Source: an uncultured Eubacteriales bacterium
GTDB taxonomy: Bacteria; Bacillota_A; Clostridia; Peptostreptococcales; Anaerovoracaceae
Direction: 5' to 3'
DNA length: 6,532 nucleotides
NCBI GenBank assembly: GCA_902790885.1
Contig: CADATR010000100.1
Span: 1-6,532 of the forward strand
Shown here: piece after piece, positions 1-5,401 of the stretch
Numbering within the stretch: the stretch's first letter is position 1
Layout: the number at the start of each line of letters is the position of its first letter
Notes under the pieces: model-generated
The model's input: only the letters and a program-made list of their open reading frames with translations
Told to the model about the DNA's origin: nothing
The model's database searches: none
Made by a program: the position numbers and the translations under genes

Positions 1-672
1 GACTGGAGTCCTCTGTGGATATCCATCAAGACGGGCATAGTAGCTACGATCATCTCGTTCTTCCTCGGTCTGTGGGCAGCGAGGAAGGTAATAAAAAAGG
101 ATTACCGCGCAAAATCCTTTTTGGACGGTATCCTTACTTTGCCTATGGTATTGCCACCGACAGTAGCGGGCTTCTTTCTCCTGCTGATATTCAGCAGGAG
201 AAGGGCCTTTGGCATTTTTTTGGATAACACCTTCGATATCCAGGTAGTACACACCTGGCTTGGCTGCATCATAGCGGCTACAGTCATAGCGTTCCCGCTT
301 ATGTACCGCAACGCGAGGGCGGCCTTCGAACAGGTCGATGCCAATCTCGTATATGCCGGTCGCACTCTCGGAATGCGCGAAACTGAGATATTCTGGAAGA
401 TCGTAGTGCCTACAGCAGGCCCGGGGATCGCGAGCGGTACTATTCTTACATTCGCCAGAGCGATGGGAGAGTACGGCGCGACTTCGATGCTTGCAGGAAA
501 TATCCCTGGCAAAACAGGCACCATATCCCAGAGGATCGCAATGGTCATCCAGGACGGCGATTATATTACCGCGGGGATATGGGTAGTCATAGTGCTTGTA
601 ATAGCATTCCTGGCGGTGTTCCTGATCAATCTCATTACGGGCAAACATATGAAGAACATCAGAAAGTGGTGA
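1..672 (+). CDS. modB: Molybdate ABC transporter permease ModB (5'-truncated by window edge)
   Basis: This is the inner-membrane permease of the ModABC importer, which passes molybdate (possibly tungstate) from the binding protein ModA into the cytoplasm, driven by ModC. Frame 1 is open from the first base, and 223 residues up to the TGA at 670-672 are visible. The start and first membrane segment lie upstream; ModB proteins are usually about 220-230 residues, so only a short N-terminal piece is missing. Hydrophobic segments are visible near window residues 11-25, 44-65, 86-101 and 190-212. Family signatures include LPMVLPPTVAG (47-57), the EAA-loop region AGRTLGMRETEIFWKIVVP (119-137) that contacts the ATPase, and ARAMGEYGATSMLAGNIPGK (152-171), typical of ModB rather than of sulfate permeases. 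modC follows after 3 bases, so the two are co-transcribed. A strong inverted repeat lies inside the gene at 176-202. Confidence 0.93.
   Translation, partial: DWSPLWISIKTGIVATIISFFLGLWAARKVIKKDYRAKSFLDGILTLPMVLPPTVAGFFLLLIFSRRRAFGIFLDNTFDIQVVHTWLGCIIAATVIAFPLMYRNARAAFEQVDANLVYAGRTLGMRETEIFWKIVVPTAGPGIASGTILTFARAMGEYGATSMLAGNIPGKTGTISQRIAMVIQDGDYITAGIWVVIVLVIAFLAVFLINLITGKHMKNIRKW
176..202. repeat. Perfect 12-bp inverted repeat inside modB
   Basis: The left arm TTCTCCTGCTGA (176-187) and the right arm TCAGCAGGAGAA (191-202) are exact reverse complements around the 3-base loop TAT. G-T and C-G pairs could lengthen the stem to about 174-204. In mRNA this would be a stable hairpin. It lies in the coding sequence for FLLLIFSRRR, where ModB proteins have a hydrophobic run followed by Arg/Gly, so protein constraint may partly explain it. 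There is no T-run after it, so it is not a classical terminator. Confidence 0.75.
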
Positions 673-675
673 TCC

Positions 676-1761
676 ATGGGCAGACTGTATGCGGATATCC
701 ACAAAAGAATAGGGGAATTTGAGCTTGCTGTACTGATCGACAGCGACGCATCAAGGATCGGTATACTCGGCGCTTCGGGAAGCGGCAAGAGCATGACACT
801 TCGCAGCATTGCCGGCATAGAGGATGTGGACTCCGGAAGGATCGAGGTGGACGGCAGAGTCCTCTTTGATTCAGATAAGAGAGTCGATCTGAGACCTCAG
901 AAAAGAAATGTAGGCTACATGTTCCAGAACTACGCGCTCTTCCCTACGATGACTGTTATGCAGAATGTTATGGCGGGTCTGAGAGGCAGATCGGAAGAGA
1001 ACAAGGCTTTGGCGAGCGACATGCTGAGGCGCTTTAACATGAGTGGCTATGAGAACCGGCTGCCCGGAGAACTGTCCGGCGGACAGCAGCAGAGAGTTGC
1101 GCTTGCCCGCATCATGGTCACGGAGCCAGAACTGATACTGCTCGATGAGCCTTTTTCTGCCCTTGATGGCTATCTCAGAGACCACATGCAGGTCGAGATG
1201 ATGGAGATGCTTAAAGACTATCACGGTCAGGTGGTAATGGTATCTCACAACAGAGATGAACTATATCGCTTTAGCGAAGAACTCTTTGTGATCAAGGACG
1301 GGGGAGTTCTGAGGCACGATGAAACACGCGCGGTATTCCGTGATCCGAAGAAGGTTGATGTCGCCAGGCTTACGGGCTGCAAGAATTTTTCTGACGCCAT
1401 AGTGCGAGATCCTCATACGATAGAGGCTGTCAAATGGGGCATTACGCTACATCTGGATCAGGAGATACCTGAAGGAATACACCACATTGGATACAGAGCT
1501 CACTATTTCGAACCGGTATGGGGAGAAAGAGAGGAGAATTGCATCAAATTCGACCTGGCAAGAGAAGATATCCTCCCGTTTGAGAGAAATTATTATATAT
1601 ACCCGGAGAAAGACGGCCATGACAAAGCTGCGCTTGACTCCGCTTATGATGATATGCTGCGCTGGTTCGTACAGGGCGATGAGCAGCGCGCGCTCGAAGA
1701 GAGGGGAATGCCTGATTATTTAAAGCTAAAGGAAGAACATATATTGCTGCTTGATGGATAA
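676..1761 (+). CDS. modC: Molybdate ABC transporter ATP-binding protein ModC
   Basis: This is the cytoplasmic ATPase that powers ModB, 361 residues long. All nucleotide-binding motifs are present: Walker A GASGSGKS (32-39), Q-loop Gln84 in YMFQNY, ABC signature LSGGQQQR (133-140), Walker B LILLDEP (153-159), D-loop SALD (161-164) and switch His191 in VSHNRDE. The N-terminus MGRLYADIHKRIGEFEL matches the usual start of ModC, which supports the ATG at 676. It sits 3 bases after the modB stop with no clear Shine-Dalgarno, so translation is probably coupled to modB. The region after about residue 232 (LTGCKNFSDAI, then IGYRAHYFEP at 271-280) resembles the C-terminal region of clostridial ModC proteins, but I cannot recognise a canonical TOBE/Mop molybdate-binding domain in it. 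Tungstate or another oxyanion as substrate cannot be excluded. The gene ends 9 bases from the convergent regulator gene. Confidence 0.92.
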   Translation: MGRLYADIHKRIGEFELAVLIDSDASRIGILGASGSGKSMTLRSIAGIEDVDSGRIEVDGRVLFDSDKRVDLRPQKRNVGYMFQNYALFPTMTVMQNVMAGLRGRSEENKALASDMLRRFNMSGYENRLPGELSGGQQQRVALARIMVTEPELILLDEPFSALDGYLRDHMQVEMMEMLKDYHGQVVMVSHNRDELYRFSEELFVIKDGGVLRHDETRAVFRDPKKVDVARLTGCKNFSDAIVRDPHTIEAVKWGITLHLDQEIPEGIHHIGYRAHYFEPVWGEREENCIKFDLAREDILPFERNYYIYPEKDGHDKAALDSAYDDMLRWFVQGDEQRALEERGMPDYLKLKEEHILLLDG

Positions 1762-1770
1762 GTCAGGCTG

Positions 1771-2367
1771 TTACTTGATATATTTTACGTTCTCAAACAA
1801 TTCCAGAGGGAACTCGGAAGCCGGGTTCCCAACTGCGACTTCGGTGATCCAGGTCGCGTATACTATATATGATGTCCTTAGGGCATCAGCAAATTCCTCA
1901 GGGGTGAGCTTCATACCGCTCCTGATCCATTCTTCGATCAAAGAAAGCTCTCTGTAAATATCCGTTTCAAGGAAAAAGTCGCGCATCCTGTCAGCTTCCC
2001 CTACAGATGGGAATTTCTGCTGAAAATACGGCATCAGTATTGTCTTTACTTCCTCCCAGAATCCGTTTTGTCCCTTTACTTCAAATGAATGACTGAAGAA
2101 CTTCTTGTCTGAATAGATCTGTTCACAAATATCCTTTGTTATATCCCAAGGATCCTTATCTTCGTCGGCGGATATCTTCGAAAAGAAGCATTCTACGAAA
2201 ACATCCCTCAAGAGGGCGTGCTTATCTGAATAGTATCTATAGAATGTACGCCTGCTGACACCGGCCTTCTCACATATCTCATCGACTGTGATGGCGGAGA
2301 ATTTCTGCGCGCGTACAAGCTTGAGCATCGATCTTATCAAAAGAGTTTTCGTAGTCTTCGCTGACAT
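1771..2367 (-). CDS. TetR/AcrR-family transcriptional regulator
   Basis: This is a 198-residue one-component DNA-binding regulator. The N-terminal TetR helix-turn-helix is clear at about residues 25-52: AITVDEICEKAGVSRRTFYR followed by YYSDKHALL, with the family's typical FYRYYSDK ending. The C-terminal 140 residues form the variable ligand-binding and dimerisation part, rich in aromatic and acidic residues, and give no reliable hint of the ligand. The ATG (complement of 2365-2367) is preceded by the Shine-Dalgarno AGAGAGG with a 9-base spacer, supporting this start. The gene converges on modC and diverges from the molybdopterin oxidoreductase operon across a 211-base region containing perfect palindromes. 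By the common pattern for TetR proteins it most likely represses itself and that divergent operon. Its activating ligand, perhaps the enzyme's substrate, is unknown. Confidence 0.9.
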   Translation of the reverse strand: MSAKTTKTLLIRSMLKLVRAQKFSAITVDEICEKAGVSRRTFYRYYSDKHALLRDVFVECFFSKISADEDKDPWDITKDICEQIYSDKKFFSHSFEVKGQNGFWEEVKTILMPYFQQKFPSVGEADRMRDFFLETDIYRELSLIEEWIRSGMKLTPEEFADALRTSYIVYATWITEVAVGNPASEFPLELFENVKYIK

Positions 2368-2409
2368 CTTTCATATCCTCTCTTATTTGAAAAACAGAGC
2401 TTTCCATTT

Positions 2410-2439
2410 AGTGGCATAAAACGACATCAATGTGCCATT
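2410..2439. repeat. Imperfect inverted repeat in tetR-proximal leader
   Basis: AGTGGCA (2410-2416) and TGCCATT (2433-2439) are complementary apart from one G-T pair, with a 16-base spacer. A further TGCCA occurs at 2462-2466. It could be a weak operator, a leader hairpin of the regulator mRNA, or chance in AT-rich DNA. Confidence 0.3.
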
Positions 2440-2448
2440 CTGCTACAT

Positions 2449-2477
2449 ATTCTACTACCTATGCCAATTTGACACAA
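2449..2477 (-). promoter_or_regulatory. Candidate promoter for the TetR-type regulator gene
   Basis: Reading the minus strand, a TTGTGT -35-like box (complement of 2472-2477) is followed after exactly 17 bases by TAGAAT (complement of 2449-2454), which matches the -10 consensus at five of six positions. The -35 box matches at only three of six. Transcription would start near 2442, giving a leader of about 75 bases. The -35 box overlaps the forward TTGACA at 2469-2474, so divergent promoters would compete. This is prediction by eye only. Confidence 0.3.
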
Positions 2478-2498
2478 TAGCCAAACCTGACACTGATA
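2469..2498 (+). promoter_or_regulatory. Candidate forward promoter of the oxidoreductase operon (TTGACA box)
   Basis: A perfect -35 consensus TTGACA lies at 2469-2474. At the expected distance the sequence (ACTGAT at 2492-2497, or CTGATA at 2493-2498) is a poor -10 box, so the promoter would be weak or need an activator. If it is used, both downstream inverted repeats fall in the mRNA leader. An alternative is a promoter using TATAGT at 2552-2557. Confidence 0.3.
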
Positions 2499-2501
2499 GC
2501 C
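2470..2501. repeat. Short imperfect direct repeat TGACAC-N2/3-TAGCC
   Basis: TGACAC followed by TAGCC occurs at 2470-2482 with two bases between and again at 2488-2501 with three bases between. The copies are offset by 18-19 bases, slightly under two helical turns. They overlap the TTGACA box, so they could be paired regulator half-sites, but they are short enough to be chance. Confidence 0.4.
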
Positions 2502-2510
2502 CTTTATTTT

Positions 2511-2531
2511 CCGATGATAAAATATCATCGG
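2511..2531. promoter_or_regulatory. Perfect 21-bp palindrome, probable TetR operator
   Basis: The arms CCGATGATA (2511-2519) and TATCATCGG (2523-2531) are exact reverse complements around the central AAA. The size and symmetry suit a dimeric TetR-family operator, and the position is in the divergent region 48 bases upstream of the oxidoreductase start codon. It ends 20 bases before a TATAGT box (2552-2557), so it could overlap or abut the -35 region of a promoter there. As RNA it could form a 9-bp hairpin, but no T-run follows, so a terminator is unlikely. Confidence 0.6.
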
Positions 2532-2544
2532 TCAAGAATAACTA

Positions 2545-2564
2545 TTACAAATATAGTGTTGTAA
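2545..2564. promoter_or_regulatory. Inverted repeat TTACAA-N8-TTGTAA over a possible -10 box
   Basis: The 6-bp arms TTACAA (2545-2550) and TTGTAA (2559-2564) flank 8 bases. TATAGT (2552-2557), which lies mostly within that spacer, matches five of six -10 consensus positions. A protein bound here would cover both that -10 box and the start of the leader just before the Shine-Dalgarno. There is no good -35 box 16-18 bases upstream of TATAGT, so the promoter assignment is tentative. Confidence 0.35.
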
Positions 2565-2567
2565 AAA

Positions 2568-2573
2568 GGGAGG
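2568..2573 (+). promoter_or_regulatory. Strong ribosome binding site that fixes the oxidoreductase start
   Basis: GGGAGG lies 5 bases before the ATG at 2579. The reading frame stays open upstream to an ATG at 2432, but that ATG has no comparable site and would add 49 residues of non-conserved type across the palindromes. The Shine-Dalgarno therefore sets the start at 2579. Confidence 0.85.
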
Positions 2574-2578
2574 AAGAA

Positions 2579-4960
2579 ATGGCAGGAGAATGGAGACAAA
2601 CAGCCTGTAATTTCTGCGGTGTAAGATGCGGCTTTGAGATGCTGGTCGAAGACAACAAAGTCATCGAGATGAGACCGAGCAGACATGGCCATGGCGCCGA
2701 CTATCCGGAGCCTTATTGCTGCAGAAAAGGTCGTTCTACAAAGTACTTCCAGGATCATCCGGGCAGACTGAACCATCCGCTCAAGAAGGTGAACGGAGAA
2801 TTCGTCCAGATCAGCTGGGAGCAGGCTTACCGTGAGATCGGACAGAAGCTCAGAGGCATCATAGACGAGTATGGACCTAAGTCCTTCGCGATCTGCGATA
2901 TGGGCCTTGCGGGCGACCAGTCCGACGCAGCGATCATCCAGGCGGCATTCAATGCTTGCGGCGGTCAGTATATGTACAGCCCGATCGGCATCGAGTTTGC
3001 CGGCAACTGGTGGAGCCACGGACGTATCGTAGGTCACCAGGGAATGGTCTGCGAAGCGGACGAAGAAAACATAGATATCATGATCTTCTGGGGATCCAAT
3101 TCATATGTTTCCCACCAGATCGTAAATGCGAGAACTGTAATACGCGAGCGTTCCGAAAGACATGATCAGATGGTCATCGTGGTGGACCCGAGAATGTCGG
3201 AGACAGCCAGAATGTCAGATCTTCACATCCATCCGAAGCCGGGTTACGACGCTCTTATGATACGCGCCATGATCAGCCTCATTGTTGACAAAGGCTGGCA
3301 GGATCAGGAATTCCTGGACAAGTACTGCACAGGCTGGGACAAGGCAAGGACCGCGTGGTACGATGGCTTCAATTACAAAGAGGCATTCGAGCTCTGCGGA
3401 GTTCCTTATCAGCAGATGGAGGATTTCTGCCACCTGCTGTCGCACAATGTATGGGGAGTGCATCAAGACCTCGGTCTCTTCTGCGGAAGACACAGCACCC
3501 TCAACAGCTACTTCCTTTATGAGCTGATGGCCGTAACAGGCTGCCTTGAACTCAAGGGAAACAAGACAATGGATTCTCTCGTCAGATTCGCTAATCCGGG
3601 AGATGAAACTACAAATAAAAATCAGTGGAAGACAGTCGAGACCGGAAGGATGCAGGTAGCGAATTCATATCCTCCTGCAGTGCTTTCGGATGAGATCATG
3701 TCTGATCACCCTGAGCATATACGCGCGATGTACGTTGCCAAGGCCAACCCTGCAAGGTCGTATCCTGACGCGAACAGACTCGAGAAGGCTCTCGACAAGC
3801 TCGATCTTCTGGTAGTGACAGAGATCGTAATGACCGAGACAGCCATGAAGGCCGACTACGTGCTTCCGGGAAAGACCGGATTCGAGGAGTATCAGTGGAC
3901 TATCTTCCAGGGCAATCCTGAGTTCATCGCCTGCAGGCTCAAGCACCCTATACTCGATCAGATCGAGGAGCGTGAGGCTTCGTCGAACATCCTGCTCGAG
4001 ATCATGAGAGCCGCGGGTTACATCCCTGAGATGCCTGAAAAGGTATACGAGGCTGCGAAAAAGTCAGTCGAGGAGAGAGACATTCTTGTCTTCATGAAGG
4101 CCTTCCTGCCGTGGTTCATCTCACATCCGAAATGGAAGAATTCGATGCAGCTGCTGGTAGGAGATGCGCTGTCGAGATATCTTGACGGTAAGTCGGTATC
4201 CGCCGCGATGTACAGAGCCGCGAGCATGATCTCACCGCTCGCTTCTCTCGGATACTGCGAGAGAGCAGGCTTTGCTCCAAAGGACAAGTATAAATGGATG
4301 CTCAAGACACCGCTGAAGGCCATGGCTCAGATGTCCATGATGGACAACGTATTCTGGGCGATGTGGGATTCACCGCTCGACGTCATCATCGGCTATCCGG
4401 ATCCGGATCCTGAAAAGCAGATGAAGAAGGTCATTACGACAAAGGACGGAAAGATCCATCTGTACGATGAGACCGCTGCGAAGTTCATAAGGAACATCAC
4501 GGTCGAGAAAGAAAGAGCTGCTACAGCTCCAACGGATGAGTATCCAGATCTCATGTCCAGCGGACTCCATTCGGATGACGGTGACAACAACACCATGAGA
4601 AACAATGATACGTACAAGTACAGAAAGCCTTTCAAGCTCTTCATGAACCCTGTCGAAGCAGAGAAGAAGGGCATCGAGGACGGAGAAGTGGTACGCATTT
4701 CGACAAAGGCAGGCCACGTGGATATCCCCGTCGAGTTCACCTGGAGAATGGCAGAAGGCTACTGCATGATGCCACACCACATGGGACTCAAGAACTCGCA
4801 TCAGCCGCTTTATGGCGATACAGCGAACAGGATAATGAGTCACGAGGATTACGACGAGATCACAAGCGATCCGCTGATCAGATACGTACCTTGCAGGATC
4901 GACAAGATAGCCGAATCTGATAAGGCAGCATTTGCGGGAGGCAGAGAATATGAAGTATAA
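2579..4960 (+). CDS. Molybdopterin-dependent oxidoreductase, DMSO reductase superfamily, formate dehydrogenase-like catalytic subunit of unknown substrate
   Basis: A 793-residue cytoplasmic enzyme with no Tat or Sec signal, expected to bind bis-MGD (Mo or W) and one [4Fe-4S] cluster. The cluster motif is at the N-terminus: Cys10, Cys13, Cys17 and Cys48 (CCRKGR). The molybdopterin core covers about residues 60-480, with RLNHPLKKV (63-71), ISWEQAYREI (78-87), DIMIFWGSN (166-174), VIVVDPRMSETA (199-210) and ADYVLPGKTGFEE (425-437). The C-terminal MopB cofactor-binding domain covers about 655-775. Aligned by hand with E. coli FdhF and Pelobacter acetylene hydratase, the Sec140/Cys141 metal-ligand position is Glu139 (SPIGIEFAGNWW), the formate dehydrogenase His is Phe140, and the RGQNNVQG-like motif is absent. 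True formate dehydrogenase activity is therefore doubtful. Residues about 480-605 form an uncharacterised, helix-rich-looking insertion. There is no NuoG-like Fe-S extension before the first cluster. The gene leads an operon with NuoE- and NuoF-like genes, suggesting NAD(H) as electron partner. Family assignment is firm; the reaction is unknown. Confidence 0.9.
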   Translation: MAGEWRQTACNFCGVRCGFEMLVEDNKVIEMRPSRHGHGADYPEPYCCRKGRSTKYFQDHPGRLNHPLKKVNGEFVQISWEQAYREIGQKLRGIIDEYGPKSFAICDMGLAGDQSDAAIIQAAFNACGGQYMYSPIGIEFAGNWWSHGRIVGHQGMVCEADEENIDIMIFWGSNSYVSHQIVNARTVIRERSERHDQMVIVVDPRMSETARMSDLHIHPKPGYDALMIRAMISLIVDKGWQDQEFLDKYCTGWDKARTAWYDGFNYKEAFELCGVPYQQMEDFCHLLSHNVWGVHQDLGLFCGRHSTLNSYFLYELMAVTGCLELKGNKTMDSLVRFANPGDETTNKNQWKTVETGRMQVANSYPPAVLSDEIMSDHPEHIRAMYVAKANPARSYPDANRLEKALDKLDLLVVTEIVMTETAMKADYVLPGKTGFEEYQWTIFQGNPEFIACRLKHPILDQIEEREASSNILLEIMRAAGYIPEMPEKVYEAAKKSVEERDILVFMKAFLPWFISHPKWKNSMQLLVGDALSRYLDGKSVSAAMYRAASMISPLASLGYCERAGFAPKDKYKWMLKTPLKAMAQMSMMDNVFWAMWDSPLDVIIGYPDPDPEKQMKKVITTKDGKIHLYDETAAKFIRNITVEKERAATAPTDEYPDLMSSGLHSDDGDNNTMRNNDTYKYRKPFKLFMNPVEAEKKGIEDGEVVRISTKAGHVDIPVEFTWRMAEGYCMMPHHMGLKNSHQPLYGDTANRIMSHEDYDEITSDPLIRYVPCRIDKIAESDKAAFAGGREYEV
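4936..4941 (+). promoter_or_regulatory. Ribosome binding site of the NuoE-like gene inside the oxidoreductase gene
   Basis: GGGAGG lies 8 bases before the ATG at 4950, within the last codons of the preceding gene. It favours the ATG at 4950 over the in-frame TTG at 4932, which overlaps this region and has no site of its own. The arrangement implies translational coupling. Confidence 0.75.
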
Positions 4961-5399
4961 CAGGGAGAATACGATAAAAGAATATATGGCCTGCGGAGGC
5001 ATACTCGATGTGCTCAAGGCAGTGCAGGCCGGCGAGGGGTATATTTCCGAAGAAGCCATCGAGGATATAGCGAAGGCTTACGGCAAATTTCCATCAGAGG
5101 TCTACGAGACGGCTACGTTCTACACCATGCTTTCAGTAGGACATAGGGCTGACCACATGGTAGAGGTATGCGGAAGCACATGCTGCGATGCCGGTGATGC
5201 GAAAGCGGTTATGGATGCAATCGCGGAAGAGCTCGGTATCGGGCTCGGAGAGGTCACAGAAGACAAGAAATGGTTCTTCAGACGCTGCGAGTGCCTTGGT
5301 CGCTGCGACACGGCACCAAACGCAGTTATAGACGGAAACCTGATCACCAACGCTACTGCTGAGCAGGTGATCTCGTGCATCAGAAAGGCAGGGAAGTAA
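4950..5399 (+). CDS. nuoE: NuoE-like thioredoxin-fold [2Fe-2S] subunit of an NAD(H)-linked oxidoreductase
   Basis: A 149-residue soluble electron-transfer subunit of the NuoE/HydC/HndA family (about 150-170 residues). The N-terminal helical part contains the family pattern GYISEEAIEDIAKAYGKFPS and EVYETATFYTML (about 30-61). The thioredoxin-like part has the four [2Fe-2S] ligands: Cys74 and Cys79 (Cx4C in VCGSTCCD), then Cys115 and Cys119 (Cx3C in ECLGRC). Extra cysteines at 78 and 113 sit beside the ligands. The ATG at 4950 overlaps the end of the oxidoreductase gene by 11 bases, and the next gene starts 2 bases after its stop. The symbol is a family name only: no membrane or other complex I subunits are seen, so a cytoplasmic dehydrogenase complex is more likely, as in NAD-dependent or electron-bifurcating formate dehydrogenases and hydrogenases. 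Confidence 0.9.
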   Translation: MKYNRENTIKEYMACGGILDVLKAVQAGEGYISEEAIEDIAKAYGKFPSEVYETATFYTMLSVGHRADHMVEVCGSTCCDAGDAKAVMDAIAEELGIGLGEVTEDKKWFFRRCECLGRCDTAPNAVIDGNLITNATAEQVISCIRKAGK

Positions 5400-5401
5400 T
5401 T

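Noticed and set aside
102..548. A 148-residue open frame on the minus strand
   Set aside because: It is antisense to modB, whose motifs are clear; the frame is a shadow.
1740..1775. Terminator between the convergent modC and tetR genes
   Set aside because: The 9-base gap and its flanks show no stem-loop with a T-run on either strand.
1751..1957. A 68-residue plus-strand open frame after modC
   Set aside because: It overlaps the well-supported tetR gene in antisense and has no ribosome site or recognisable content.
2432..2578. Longer oxidoreductase start at the ATG at 2432, adding 49 residues
   Set aside because: The strong GGGAGG site 5 bases before the ATG at 2579 and the Fe-S motif starting ten residues later fit family starts. 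The extension covers the palindromes and promoter region and resembles no signal peptide or domain.
4395..4408. Palindromic ATCCGG tandem in the oxidoreductase gene
   Set aside because: It encodes the repeated Pro-Asp residues of YPDPDP; codon repetition explains it.
4515..4529. Small inverted repeat GAGCTG-CTA-CAGCTC
   Set aside because: It is short, lies inside the coding sequence, has no T-run, and is within chance expectation for a window this size.
4932..4949. TTG start for the NuoE-like gene
   Set aside because: The GGGAGG Shine-Dalgarno lies between this TTG and the ATG at 4950 with proper spacing for the ATG.
2579..4960. Calling the oxidoreductase a formate dehydrogenase
   Set aside because: The Sec/Cys and His active-site residues and the RGQNNVQG-like motif are not found, so only a formate dehydrogenase-like family label is supported. 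No in-frame TGA suggests selenocysteine.
4370..5059. A 229-residue open frame on the minus strand
   Set aside because: It lies antisense to the end of the oxidoreductase gene and the start of the NuoE-like gene, shows no family motifs, and is explained by codon usage of the plus-strand genes.
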